From Aliarcobacter lanthieri (GTDB lineage Bacteria; Campylobacterota; Campylobacteria; Campylobacterales; Arcobacteraceae): a stretch of 64,000 nt of DNA. The position numbers and the translations under genes are program-made. Shown here piece after piece: positions 37,275-46,560 of the stretch (the stretch's first letter is position 1; every line of letters begins with the position of its first letter). The notes beneath the pieces were generated by a model that saw only the letters and a list, made by a program, of their open reading frames with translations, made no database searches and was not told the DNA's origin. The stretch is from positions 434,001 through 498,000 of the forward strand of contig NZ_CP053839.1 of assembly GCF_013201625.1 (NCBI RefSeq), read 5' to 3'.

Positions 37275-40159
37275 AAATATTAAAAATTCTAAAATATTTA
37301 TTTTTTATATTAGCTCTTATTTTTTGTATTAGCTTTTTATATGTTATTACTTCTAGTCAATTGACACAAAAAGTATTTGATTATATAAGTCTAGAACTCC
37401 CTTTAAAATATAGTAAAGTTGAAGGAAGTTTATACACTGGTATAAAAATAGAAGATTTAAACTACGATGATATGGTAAGAGCAAAAAGCTTTTATATAAA
37501 ACCTAGTCTTTTATCTCTTTTAATCAAAGAAATTTATATATACGATTTAAAAATAGAAGATATTGTTTTAGAAGATAAATTATTCTCATTGTTAAATGAA
37601 CCTAAAGATGAAGAACAAGATAGTAGTTTAGAAATACCATTTACTCTTATTATTAAAAACTTTGATGCAAATTTAAATGATTTTATCTATGAAGAACAAA
37701 AAATTGATGAGGTAAATTTAAGTATAAAAAATCTTAATTCAAATCTTAAAGATGCTGTAAGTGGAAATATCTTTACAATTATTAAATCAAATCTTGCAGA
37801 TATTGAAGCTAGCATAAATTTAGATAAAAATAACTATAAACTTTTATCAAAAATAGATTTAAAAAAAGATGTACTAAGTAGTTTGTTAGTTGAAGCAAAA
37901 GGTAATTTAGAAAAATTTGATTTTAAAATAAATAGTAAAGAATTAAATATTGAAAATATCGAACAACAATTAAATATTGAAAATATAAATATTGTTGGGA
38001 ATTATGATATAAAAGATTTAAATCTTGAAATTTCTAGCTTAACTTCAAATTTAAAATATGGTGAAATAAATTCTAATGTAGAAGCAAAAGCAAAGTTGTT
38101 AAATAATGACTTAGAAACTTTAACGTTTAATATAGATTTACAAACAACTATACAAAAAACGATTTTTGAAGCTTTACAAAAAGATTTATTTATTAAATCA
38201 AATTTTAGTGGAAATTTAAAAGAGATAACTTTTGCAAATAATTTAGAATCAAATGAGATAAATATAGATAAAACTTCTATAAAAATAGAAGACTCTCCTA
38301 TTTTAAAAGGTATTTTAAAAATAGTTGATAAAAATATAGATGTTTTAGCTGATTCAACTATAAAAACAAATTTAGCAGACCAAAAATCAAAAATTGAGCT
38401 AAAATTAAATATAGACGAGATAGATAAGCTAAATATAAATTCAACAACTATGATAGAGAATATAAGAAATTATGAAGAATTTAACTTAAAAAATATAGGT
38501 AGTATCAAAATATTAAGTAGCTATAAAAAAGGTATTTTAGATATAGATTTAAACTCTAAAATAGTAGATTTATCGCTTAAAAGTAATAATCTTAAAAAAT
38601 TTATATTTGAGACATATATAAAAAATATAAATCCAAATAACTTTTATGAACTTGATAAAAGTATAAATATTTCTAAAATTAATGGAAAAATAAAAGGTAA
38701 TTTTGAAGAAAATTTGTCTTTAAATGCAGATATTGTTTTGAATGATTCCTTTAGTATAAATTCAAATTTTAAAACTAAAAAAGATAATTTTGAAGTAATA
38801 TTAAAAAATAGTTCAATTTCATCTAATATAGAAAAATTAGGTGAAATAATAAATATAAAAGTAAATATAAAAGAACTTAAGAATTTTGAAAAAGAATTAA
38901 ATAAAATCTTGGATATTCCAGCCTTAAATCTCTCTGGTTTAATAGATGCTAATTTACAGTTAGCTTCAAATAAAATAGATTTTGAATTAAATAGCCCAAA
39001 AATATCACTTGAAAATGAGAGTTTAGAAAAAATAAGTATAAAAGGAAATTTTAAAGAGGAAACTATTGTTTTTGATAGATTAGATTTTAGTATAGGTAAA
39101 ACTTATGATATTAATTTACAAAAGAAATTAACTCTTTTACGTCCAGCTTTTTTTAATATTTCTAGTTTTGATGGTGATATAGCATTTGAAAATATTTTAT
39201 TAAAAAGTTCAAAACAAGATAAAAATATAGTTTTAAATATAGTTACAAAAGATTTATTCTTAGAACATAGTTCTTATGCAAGCCTTATTTTAAATACTAA
39301 TCTAAAAATAAATATAGATGAAGAAGATAATAAAATTTTTGTTTCTGGTGATGTAAAAGCAAATAATTTGAAAGCTTTTTATAATATTCCAGCTCTTAGT
39401 ATTAGTAAAGATAAAGATATTGTAATTGTTTCAAAAAAAGATACTATTATTGAAAAAGATTTTTTTATAGATAATATTGGATTAGATCTCTTAATAATTG
39501 CAGATGAGGTAGAATATAATGTTAAAAATATTGATTTAAAAGCAAAAGTAAATTTAAATATAAAAAAAGAGTTTACTAAAGGTGTTAAAATATTTGGTTC
39601 TGTACAAGGTGTTGAAGGAACTTTTAGTGAACTTGGTAAAACATATCAGATATCTAATTCAAGTGTTAATTTTAAAGGATTAGAAGCTATAAATCCAATT
39701 TTAGATATAAAAGCTTCTACAAAAGTTGATAATATAGAAATATCTATTTTTATAAGTGGAACATTAGAAAATCCAAGACTTACTCTAAATTCAAATCCAA
39801 TGATGAATCAAAAAGATATTTTATCATATTTAATTTTTGGAACAAACTTTGCAAGTGATTCAAAAAATACCCAAAGTAAACAATCTCAAGCTTCTTTATT
39901 TTTATTAAATGAACTTTCAAAAGATTATGCAAAAGAGTTAGGAGTAGATATGATATATTTTCAGTATGATCCAACAACTCAATATATAGAAACAAGTATT
40001 GGAAAAAATATAGGTGAAAAAAATAAAGTTGTATTAAAAAACAAATCTCAATCAGGGCAAATAATTTTGATGAGAGAACTTACAAAACTTTGGAATATAG
40101 AATTAGGATTTGAAGAAAAAACTCAAAGTTTAGATTTGATTTATAAAAAAAGGTATTAA
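37271..40159 (+). CDS. tamB: TamB-like AsmA/DUF490 envelope bridge protein
   Basis: 962 residues. An N-terminal membrane anchor (about 7-27) is followed by a very long, Asn/Lys/Ile-rich beta-helical groove. The conserved C-terminal TamB (DUF490) domain has GSVQGVEGTFSELGKTYQI, the segment DILSYLIFGTNFAS and the ending EEKTQSLDLIYKKRY. It is thought to bridge inner and outer membranes and move phospholipids or help barrel assembly with TamA. The start is TTG overlapping the tamA stop by four bases. Shorter than E. coli TamB (1259), as usual in this phylum. Confidence 0.9.
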   Translation: MKILKILKYLFFILALIFCISFLYVITSSQLTQKVFDYISLELPLKYSKVEGSLYTGIKIEDLNYDDMVRAKSFYIKPSLLSLLIKEIYIYDLKIEDIVLEDKLFSLLNEPKDEEQDSSLEIPFTLIIKNFDANLNDFIYEEQKIDEVNLSIKNLNSNLKDAVSGNIFTIIKSNLADIEASINLDKNNYKLLSKIDLKKDVLSSLLVEAKGNLEKFDFKINSKELNIENIEQQLNIENINIVGNYDIKDLNLEISSLTSNLKYGEINSNVEAKAKLLNNDLETLTFNIDLQTTIQKTIFEALQKDLFIKSNFSGNLKEITFANNLESNEINIDKTSIKIEDSPILKGILKIVDKNIDVLADSTIKTNLADQKSKIELKLNIDEIDKLNINSTTMIENIRNYEEFNLKNIGSIKILSSYKKGILDIDLNSKIVDLSLKSNNLKKFIFETYIKNINPNNFYELDKSINISKINGKIKGNFEENLSLNADIVLNDSFSINSNFKTKKDNFEVILKNSSISSNIEKLGEIINIKVNIKELKNFEKELNKILDIPALNLSGLIDANLQLASNKIDFELNSPKISLENESLEKISIKGNFKEETIVFDRLDFSIGKTYDINLQKKLTLLRPAFFNISSFDGDIAFENILLKSSKQDKNIVLNIVTKDLFLEHSSYASLILNTNLKINIDEEDNKIFVSGDVKANNLKAFYNIPALSISKDKDIVIVSKKDTIIEKDFFIDNIGLDLLIIADEVEYNVKNIDLKAKVNLNIKKEFTKGVKIFGSVQGVEGTFSELGKTYQISNSSVNFKGLEAINPILDIKASTKVDNIEISIFISGTLENPRLTLNSNPMMNQKDILSYLIFGTNFASDSKNTQSKQSQASLFLLNELSKDYAKELGVDMIYFQYDPTTQYIETSIGKNIGEKNKVVLKNKSQSGQIILMRELTKLWNIELGFEEKTQSLDLIYKKRY

Positions 40160-41100
40160 ATTTCTATTTCACAAACAACTTGTGCATGATCACTTTGTTT
40201 TAGTGTACCATTTTGATTTTTTTGTAAGTGTTCATCAAAAACTTTATAAGAAACTATTTTTTTTAATTCCTTTGATACAAAAATATAGTCTAAAACATTT
40301 CCTTTGCCTACAAAATAACTTGTAGGTACTCTTTTTATACCTTTGAATTCTGGATGAGGGTTGTAGATTTTTGGTTTATAAAGATTGTAAGCATCAAAAA
40401 GTAAATAGTTATTATCTTTTAAATTTATATTATAAAATTTATAATTTGTAAGTGCATCAATAGTTATAGAAAATTCTTTATCATTTAAATCACAAACTAA
40501 AATAGCTGGCGCCTTTAAAGATTTTATATCAAAGAAAAGATTTTTAGCTTCATTTATTCTTTGTTTTAACGAAAGTGAATAGTTATTTCTTAAAGCTAGT
40601 TCAACTCTTTTCTTCTTATCTTCTAAAGTATCATTTGGTGTGAAAATATATTCAAATTCATTTAATCTATTTGATTTTAAATGAGTTACATAAAAATAAA
40701 TCTCTTTTTTATTTTCTAATTGTATTTTTGCTTTAATTGGTTCTCGTGAAAAAATAAAACCATCTTTTCTTTGTACCTTTTCTATAGATACGATTGGAAA
40801 TTTTGATGCTATTGCGACTATTGTACTAATAAATACTTTTTCATTTTTACTATCTATTTTTGGAGAATCGACAATTTCAAAATATGAAAAGCCACAATCT
40901 TGAAGTAAGTTCTTTAAATCTTCACTTGAAAAGACTTCTTGAAAACCTATAATATCACAGTCCATTTTTAGTATTTGCTCTTTTATCCAAAGTTTTTTTT
41001 CTTCCCAATCAATATAGGAGAATTTATCTTTTTTAGTATAAAAAGAGAAGTTTGGATTACAAAATTGAAAAAGGTTAAATGTACCAACTGTTAAAATCAT
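40156..41100 (-). CDS. Endonuclease/exonuclease/phosphatase-family protein
   Basis: 314 residues with the EEP fold. Visible catalytic elements are TVGTFNLFQF at the N-terminus, metal-binding Glu in IIGFQEVFS, FYVTHLKSN, CDLNDKEF (the Asp/Asn pair) and the closing SDHAQVVCEIEI with the catalytic His. Members act on DNA, sphingolipids or inositol phosphates, and the substrate cannot be read here. No signal peptide. It is a single gene convergent with tamB, overlapping its end by four bases. Confidence 0.85.
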   Translation of the reverse strand: MILTVGTFNLFQFCNPNFSFYTKKDKFSYIDWEEKKLWIKEQILKMDCDIIGFQEVFSSEDLKNLLQDCGFSYFEIVDSPKIDSKNEKVFISTIVAIASKFPIVSIEKVQRKDGFIFSREPIKAKIQLENKKEIYFYVTHLKSNRLNEFEYIFTPNDTLEDKKKRVELALRNNYSLSLKQRINEAKNLFFDIKSLKAPAILVCDLNDKEFSITIDALTNYKFYNINLKDNNYLLFDAYNLYKPKIYNPHPEFKGIKRVPTSYFVGKGNVLDYIFVSKELKKIVSYKVFDEHLQKNQNGTLKQSDHAQVVCEIEI

Positions 41101-41120
41101 TTTGAAATATTAACTAAAAG

Positions 41121-41160
41121 AGATTAAGAAACCATTAAGATTTAGATTAAAAACCATTAA
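41121..41160 (+). repeat. Tandem direct repeat upstream of the Spy-like/two-component operon
   Basis: AGATTAAGAAACCATTAA (41121-41138) and AGATTAAAAACCATTAA (41144-41160) differ by one inserted base. Their AAACCATTAA cores start 22 bases apart, about two helical turns. They sit just upstream of the -10 at 41169, over the -35 position. This is the form expected of a binding site for an OmpR-type response regulator, such as the one encoded at 41666. Confidence 0.6.
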
Positions 41161-41168
41161 AAATATCT

Positions 41169-41177
41169 TGTAATAAT
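41169..41177 (+). promoter_or_regulatory. Extended -10 for the Spy-like/two-component operon
   Basis: TGTAATAAT, an extended -10 (TG-T-AATAAT), eight bases after the direct repeats and 29 bases before the start at 41207. AAGGAG lies at 41195-41200. Confidence 0.5.
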
Positions 41178-41206
41178 TTCAAATATTAAAAAATAAGGAG
41201 TATTAG

Positions 41207-41656
41207 ATGATGAAACAAAATGGAATCCTGATTTCAGGTAAAAGAATAGTTTTAAGTATGATTTTAGCTACATTATTAGGTGGAGCATTATATGCAAATT
41301 GTGATGTAGATAAAGGACATAAAGGTGATAGAACACATTTTTCAAAAGATAAGTTTAATAAACATTCAAAAGATGGACACTTTTTTGGAATGTTTAAAGA
41401 GTTAAATTTAACTGCTGAACAAAATGAAAAAATCAAAAATATTATCGAAGATATTAGAAAAGATAATAAATTTATAAATGAAGCATTTACAAAAGATAGT
41501 TTTGATAAAGCAAAATATAGTAAAATTATAAGTGAAAAAAGAGAGAATATGTTAAAATCACAAGTAGAAATTCTTGAAAAATCTTATGCTATATTAACGC
41601 CAAAACAAAAAGAGCAGTTAAAAGTTTTATTAGATTTAAAAGCAGAAAAGAAATAA
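41207..41656 (+). CDS. Spy/CpxP-like periplasmic protein
   Basis: 149 residues. The signal peptide (basic start, hydrophobic core, cleavage likely after LYA in LGGALYANCD) precedes a His/Lys/Asp-rich segment and a helical domain with LNLTAEQNEKIK and AILTPKQKEQLK, the two LTxxQ motifs of the Spy/CpxP family. These proteins act as periplasmic chaperones or repressors of an envelope-stress kinase. Gene order (LTxxQ protein, regulator, kinase) mirrors cpxP-cpxR-cpxA. A second ATG directly follows the first. The His-rich stretch GHKGDRTHF hints at metal binding. Confidence 0.8.
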   Translation: MMKQNGILISGKRIVLSMILATLLGGALYANCDVDKGHKGDRTHFSKDKFNKHSKDGHFFGMFKELNLTAEQNEKIKNIIEDIRKDNKFINEAFTKDSFDKAKYSKIISEKRENMLKSQVEILEKSYAILTPKQKEQLKVLLDLKAEKK

Positions 41657-41665
41657 GGATAAGTT

Positions 41666-42346
41666 TTGATAAAAATTGCAATGATTGAAGATGATTTAGA
41701 GTTAGCAGAAGTTCTATGTCAATACTTAAAGCAATTTCATATCGAAGTTACAAATTTTGAAGAGCCATTTTTGGCTCTTTGTGATTTGAAAATGAATAAA
41801 TATGATTTGATAATTTTAGATTTAACTTTGCCAGGTATGGATGGATTAGATGTTTGTAAAAAAATAGTTGATGAATTCGATATCCCTATTATTATTTCTA
41901 GTGCAAGAAGTGATATTACAGATAAAGTAACAGCTTTAAAATTAGGAGCTGATGATTATTTACCAAAACCTTATGACCCAAGAGAATTGGAAGTTAGAAT
42001 AAAAACAATTTTACGAAGATTTAATCACTCAAAAATTGAAGATGAAGATAAAACTAGCAAAAATTTTATTTTAGATGAAGAAAAAAGAGAGATAACAAAA
42101 AATAAAAATTATCTAAAATTAACTGCTGCTGAATATGAGATACTATCGTTACTTATAAAAAGAGAGAGTTTTATTGTAAGTAGAGAAGATATTTTTGAAA
42201 ACTCTGATATTTTAAATCAAGATTATGAAAATTCTGGTTCATTAGCAGTTATTATAAATAGAATTAGAAATAAAATAGAAGATAATCCAAAAGATCCTAA
42301 ATATCTTCAAACTATTCGTGGAATGGGATATAAATTTTTACAATGA
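41666..42346 (+). CDS. OmpR/PhoB-family response regulator
   Basis: 226 residues: a receiver domain with acid pocket ED at 9-10, phosphoacceptor Asp52 in LIILDLTLPGMDG and the conserved lysine in LPKPYDPRELE. A winged-helix DNA-binding domain follows (KLTAAEYEILSLLIKRE, and INRIRNKIEDNP near the end with TIRGMGYKF). The start is TTG, preceded by AAGGAT about nine bases upstream. It overlaps the kinase gene by four bases. It is the natural candidate to bind the direct repeats at 41121-41160. Confidence 0.92.
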   Translation: MIKIAMIEDDLELAEVLCQYLKQFHIEVTNFEEPFLALCDLKMNKYDLIILDLTLPGMDGLDVCKKIVDEFDIPIIISSARSDITDKVTALKLGADDYLPKPYDPRELEVRIKTILRRFNHSKIEDEDKTSKNFILDEEKREITKNKNYLKLTAAEYEILSLLIKRESFIVSREDIFENSDILNQDYENSGSLAVIINRIRNKIEDNPKDPKYLQTIRGMGYKFLQ

Positions 42347-43572
42347 ACAGACAATCAATATTTTTTACGATAGTAGTAAGTTTTATAATATCTATTTTAT
42401 TAGTAGTTATAAGTTTTATTGTACTTCTTACAAATAATTATCAAGAACATGAAAAACAGATTTTTGATAAATATTTTTCAGTTTCAAGAATGATAAATAG
42501 AGCTGAATTTAATTTTAATGATAAATTTGTAAAAAATCTTGAAGAGATGAATTATAAAGTTTATACAAAAAGAGATGATATAAAAATATTTGAAAATAAT
42601 ATAAAAGCAATTGTATTCTATGAAAGAATTCATCCAAAACATGGAGATATATTTAGGATATTGAAAGAGGATGAAACTTTTTATATATATTCAAAAGTAA
42701 AAGATAGTGAAGTTCTAATAAAAGATGAAAATAGCCCAAATAATAATGCTCAAATATATATTATTTTAGTTTTTTCTATTTTACTTATTACGATTGTACT
42801 TTTATATTTAATGACTTTAAAAAAACTCATACCTTTAAAAATTTTACAAGATAAGGTGAAAAATTTAGGAGATGAGAATTTTGATTTTGAATTTAATCAA
42901 ACATCTTCAAAAGATGAAGTTTCACAACTTTCAATGGAGTTTAAAAAATCAGCTTTAAAACTTAAAAATTTAAAAGAAGCTAGAAATGTTTTTATACGAA
43001 ATATTATGCATGAACTTAAAACTCCAATTACAAAAGGTAAATTTTTAACTCAATTAGAACAAAATGAACAAAATAATGAAAAATTAAAATCAGTTTTTGA
43101 TAGATTGGAATCTTTGATAAATGAATTTGCAACTATTGAAGAGCTTATTTCATCAACTAATAATATAGAAAAAAAGAACTATTTTTTAGATGATATAATT
43201 GATAATGCAAAAGATATTTTAATGCCTGAAGATGATAGTGTTGTTTGTGAATATGATAATAGAAAACTAAATGTAAATTTCAAACTTTTTAGTATTGCAC
43301 TAAAAAATCTAATAGATAATGGTATAAAATATTCAAATGATAGAAAAGTAATTGTAAAAAATGAAGATGAAAATATTATTGTTGAAAACTATGGAGAAGA
43401 GTTAAAGGAACCATTTTCACAATATTTAGAACCATTTTATGCAAATCAAGGTAGAAAAGATTCTTTTGGTTTAGGGCTTTATATTGTAAATAATATTTTA
43501 AAAGCGAATGGATATATTTTAAAATATGAATATAAAAATGGACTAAATAAATTTATTTGTGCAAAAGGATAA
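42343..43572 (+). CDS. ArsS/CprS-like sensor histidine kinase
   Basis: 409 residues: membrane helices at about 7-28 and 135-158 flank a small periplasmic sensor. A HAMP-like linker (LKKLIPLKILQDKVKNL) is followed by the phosphorylated His in NIMHELKTPITKGK (near residue 223). The ATPase domain has N box LKNLIDNGIKYSND and G box DSFGLGLYIVNNIL; the short ATP lid is typical of the Campylobacterota ArsS family. With the upstream regulator and Spy-like protein it forms a likely envelope-stress circuit. Signal unknown. Confidence 0.9.
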   Translation: MNRQSIFFTIVVSFIISILLVVISFIVLLTNNYQEHEKQIFDKYFSVSRMINRAEFNFNDKFVKNLEEMNYKVYTKRDDIKIFENNIKAIVFYERIHPKHGDIFRILKEDETFYIYSKVKDSEVLIKDENSPNNNAQIYIILVFSILLITIVLLYLMTLKKLIPLKILQDKVKNLGDENFDFEFNQTSSKDEVSQLSMEFKKSALKLKNLKEARNVFIRNIMHELKTPITKGKFLTQLEQNEQNNEKLKSVFDRLESLINEFATIEELISSTNNIEKKNYFLDDIIDNAKDILMPEDDSVVCEYDNRKLNVNFKLFSIALKNLIDNGIKYSNDRKVIVKNEDENIIVENYGEELKEPFSQYLEPFYANQGRKDSFGLGLYIVNNILKANGYILKYEYKNGLNKFICAKG

Positions 43573-43575
43573 AAA

Positions 43576-44730
43576 ATTTACGATATAGCAATAATTGGAG
43601 CAGGTGCAAGTGGTTTGATGTTTGCTTCAAACTTGGATAAAAAAAAGTACAAAAATATTTGTTTGATTGAATCTAATAATAAAGTAGGAGAGAAGATAAA
43701 AGTTTCTGGTGGTGCAAAGTGTAATATAACAAATGACTTTGTAACAAGAAATAACTATTTAGGAGATGAAAATTTTGTACAAAATATATTAGAAAAATTT
43801 TCAAAAGATGATTTATTAAAGTTCTTAAATAAAAATAATGTTTTTCCCAAAATAAATGAAAAGATAGTTAAAGGTACATATTTTTGTAACTCTTCACAAG
43901 ATGTAATAGATATGTTTTCTTTTCTTACAACTCATATAAAAAAATATTTAGACACAAAAGTTTTAGATTTGGATTTTGATACAAATTTTAAAATCAAAAC
44001 TTCAAGAGGAGTAATTGAAGCAAAAAAAGTTGTAGTTGCTAGTGGTGGATTGTCATTTTCTAGTTTAGGGGCTAGTCCTATTGCTTTTGATATTGCAAAA
44101 AAGTTTGGACATAGTATAAATAATACTGAACCAGCTTTAGTTGGATTTACGGTTCAAAAAGAGCAGTTTTGGTTTAAAAACTTAAGTGGAATTTCACTAA
44201 ATGTAAAAGTTTTAGTAAATGATAAAGAGATTGAAGGAAGTTTACTTTTTGCTCACAAAGGTTGTTCTGGACCAGCTATTTTAACAACTTCATTATATTG
44301 GAAAAAAGGAAAAATTATAATAGATTTTTTACCAAATCAAAAACTAGAGAAGTTTTTAAAAGGTAATAAAAATATTTCATCTTCTCTTTGCCTTCCTAAA
44401 AGATTTATTCAAGAGTTTTTAGTATCTCAAAATTTAGAAGATAAATCTGTTTCAAAATTAACAAATGATGAGATAGAAAAATTAAAATTATTAAAAAATT
44501 ATGAATTTAGTCCAGCAGGAAATTTTGGTTTTACAAAAGCAGAAGTTACAAAAGGTGGAATTTGTACAAATGAGATAAATAATATTACTTTTGAGAGTTT
44601 AAAACAAACTGGATTATACTTTTTAGGAGAATGTTTAGATATTACAGGAGAACTAGGAGGCTTTAATTTTCAAATAGTTTTTTCACAAGCTTTCATCTGT
44701 GCAAGAGAGTTAAATAATATCAGGTATTAA
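43576..44730 (+). CDS. BaiN/HI0933-family flavoprotein, apparent ATT start
   Basis: FAD-dependent oxidoreductase of about 384 residues. The dinucleotide-binding motif YDIAIIGAGASGL lies entirely upstream of the first canonical start (TTG 43615, ATG 43618) and directly follows the kinase stop in the same frame. The only sensible start is ATT at 43576, giving (M)YDIAIIGAGASG as in homologues. AAAAGGA (43563-43569) stands six bases before it, ideal spacing. Other family motifs are NKVGEKIKVSGGAKCNITN, KKVVVASGGLSF and the C-terminal GECLDITGELGGFNFQ. The function of this family is poorly defined. Confidence 0.85.
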   Translation: MYDIAIIGAGASGLMFASNLDKKKYKNICLIESNNKVGEKIKVSGGAKCNITNDFVTRNNYLGDENFVQNILEKFSKDDLLKFLNKNNVFPKINEKIVKGTYFCNSSQDVIDMFSFLTTHIKKYLDTKVLDLDFDTNFKIKTSRGVIEAKKVVVASGGLSFSSLGASPIAFDIAKKFGHSINNTEPALVGFTVQKEQFWFKNLSGISLNVKVLVNDKEIEGSLLFAHKGCSGPAILTTSLYWKKGKIIIDFLPNQKLEKFLKGNKNISSSLCLPKRFIQEFLVSQNLEDKSVSKLTNDEIEKLKLLKNYEFSPAGNFGFTKAEVTKGGICTNEINNITFESLKQTGLYFLGECLDITGELGGFNFQIVFSQAFICARELNNIRY

Positions 44731-44734
44731 GTTA

Positions 44735-44746
44735 TTTTTAGATAAT
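44735..44746 (+). promoter_or_regulatory. -10 region for the chemoreceptor operon
   Basis: TTTTTAGATAAT with GATAAT at 44741-44746, 35 bases before the chemoreceptor ATG and just after the flavoprotein stop. It matches the recurrent TTTAGATAAAAT type of this window. Confidence 0.45.
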
Positions 44747-44781
44747 CTATTGTCAATTTTAACAAATATAGGGTGGTTTTC

Positions 44782-46182
44782 ATGTTTTTTGGAAATAAAG
44801 ATAACGAAAAAAAGATATCATTGCTACAACAAGATATAGAAAAATTAAGGCAAGAGTTAGATATTAAAAATCAAGAATTAGAAAATATCAAAAACAGCTC
44901 TTTAGAGTTACAAAAGGTTACATCAAATAAAGATGAAATAATAGAGTTACTAAAAAATATAGCCTCTGTATCTCAAGAAGAAGGTTTAATTGTTTTTGAT
45001 GAAAATGATAAAGTCTTTTTTGTAAATGATAATACAAGACGAAATTTATCAGATTTTTCACCAATTTTAAATGCTTTAAAAAGTGGTGAAGATAGTATAG
45101 TTTTAGAAGAGTGTGAAGTAAATATTGTTGTAAAAAAATATGGTAATTACAATATTGTATCTTTACGAAAAACATCAATTCATGATAACAAAGAAGATGG
45201 TCTTCTATCAAGACATAATAAAAATATGACAAAATCTCTAGGTGATACACAAACTACATATATGGATCTTCTTGAAGAGTTACAAGATATGCAAAAAGAA
45301 TCAAAAGAAACTGCAAATGGTTCAACAGATGGCTTGCATTTAATTAAAGAAATAGTTTTAGATACAGATAATTTATATAAAGAAATAGCAACAGAAAATG
45401 AAGTTGTAAATTCACTTGTTGCAAAAAGTAAAGATATAGCACAAGTAATCAATATAATTCAAGAAATAGCTTTCCAAACAAATATATTATCATTAAATGC
45501 AGCAGTAGAAGCAGCAACTGCAGGAGAAGCAGGGAAAGGTTTTGCTGTTGTTGCTCAAGAAGTAAGAAATTTGGCTTCAAGAAGTGCTGATGCAGCAAAA
45601 CAGATAAAAGATGTAGTAAATACTATACAAAGTGAAACAGAAAAAATAAAAGATAGTTCAGATGTTGTAACAAATGTTGTAAATGAAACAAAAAGTAGAA
45701 TTAATTCTTTAAGCAAATTGATGTATACATTCCAGAAAAACTCAAATAGAGGAGTTTATGAAGTTGAGAGTATATCAAATAAAATTTTTATAAATCTTGC
45801 AAAACTTGATCACGTAATATATAAAAATAATTTATATCAGTTAATCTTTGGAAATGATAATAACTTTAAACCAGTGGATCACCATAATTGTAGATTAGGT
45901 AAATGGTATGATACTGGTTTAGGAAAAGAACAATTTAGTTTTGTTCCTTCTTACAAAGGTTTAGAAAAATATCACCATACAGTTCATCACGAAGCAAATA
46001 TTTTAGCAAAAGAGTGTTCAGGAAATAGTGTGTCTTGTTCAAAACAGTTAATTGAAGATAAGATTGATTTAGTTGAAAAAGCAAGCCAACAAGTATTTAT
46101 ATATTTAGATAAAATTCTTGAAGAAAAAAATGAAGCAATTATGAAAGAAGCTGCAAAAACACTATTTGAAGGAGAAAAATAA
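44782..46182 (+). CDS. Soluble chemoreceptor with zinc-binding CZB domain (TlpD-like)
   Basis: 466 residues, no membrane segment. An N-terminal coiled coil (8-65) and a small PAS-like region (about 65-135) precede a short methyl-accepting signalling hairpin with tip [20 protein letters not shown] and [16 protein letters not shown]. The C-terminal CZB domain has the 3His/1Cys ligand pattern: [15 protein letters not shown] and [13 protein letters not shown] receptors such as H. pylori TlpD sense oxidants or zinc in the cytoplasm. I chose ATG 44782 over GTG 44773 because GGGTGG lies five bases upstream. It leads an operon with a receiver and two kinase-like proteins. Confidence 0.92.
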   Translation: MFFGNKDNEKKISLLQQDIEKLRQELDIKNQELENIKNSSLELQKVTSNKDEIIELLKNIASVSQEEGLIVFDENDKVFFVNDNTRRNLSDFSPILNALKSGEDSIVLEECEVNIVVKKYGNYNIVSLRKTSIHDNKEDGLLSRHNKNMTKSLGDTQTTYMDLLEELQDMQKESKETANGSTDGLHLIKEIVLDTDNLYKEIATENEVVNSLVAKSKDIAQVINIIQEIAFQTNILSLNAAVEAATAGEAGKGFAVVAQEVRNLASRSADAAKQIKDVVNTIQSETEKIKDSSDVVTNVVNETKSRINSLSKLMYTFQKNSNRGVYEVESISNKIFINLAKLDHVIYKNNLYQLIFGNDNNFKPVDHHNCRLGKWYDTGLGKEQFSFVPSYKGLEKYHHTVHHEANILAKECSGNSVSCSKQLIEDKIDLVEKASQQVFIYLDKILEEKNEAIMKEAAKTLFEGEK

Positions 46183-46183
46183 T

Positions 46184-46558
46184 ATGAATACTAAATATTC
46201 AATAGCTTTAATTGATGATGAAGTAGAAATTTTAGATATGTTAAATAGATATTTATCAAGAAATCCAAATTTTACTATCTCATCTTTTTCAAACCCAGTT
46301 TCTGCTTTAAGTAATATGGAACATAGTAAATATGATATTATTTTACTTGATATTATGATGCCACAAATGAACGGTTTAGAGTTTTTAGAGAAAATAAAAG
46401 ATAAGAATGAAGAGCAAAAAGTTATTATGATGACAGCGTATTCAACTTTAGATAAAGTTTTAAAGTCTCATAAAATTGGAGCTACAAATTATGTTATGAA
46501 ACCTTTTAGTTCTCTTGATACTTTAGAAAAAAAGATACTTGAAGTTTTAAAAGATTAA
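46184..46558 (+). CDS. Stand-alone receiver (CheY-like) protein
   Basis: 124 residues, a receiver domain only: acid pocket DD at 11-12, phosphoacceptor Asp56 in IILLDIMMPQMNG, a Thr in MMTAYST and the conserved Lys in YVMKPFSSLD. No output domain. The start at 46184 is chosen over an in-frame TTG at 46166 because GGAGA lies about nine bases upstream and the TTG is inside the chemoreceptor gene. It is two bases after the chemoreceptor stop and three before the kinase-like gene, so it probably receives phosphate from the kinase at 48468. Confidence 0.9.
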   Translation: MNTKYSIALIDDEVEILDMLNRYLSRNPNFTISSFSNPVSALSNMEHSKYDIILLDIMMPQMNGLEFLEKIKDKNEEQKVIMMTAYSTLDKVLKSHKIGATNYVMKPFSSLDTLEKKILEVLKD

Positions 46559-46560
46559 AT

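Noticed and set aside
46166-46183. TTG start of the lone receiver inside the chemoreceptor gene
   Set aside because: The ATG at 46184 has a GGAGA site and gives the normal receiver N-terminus.
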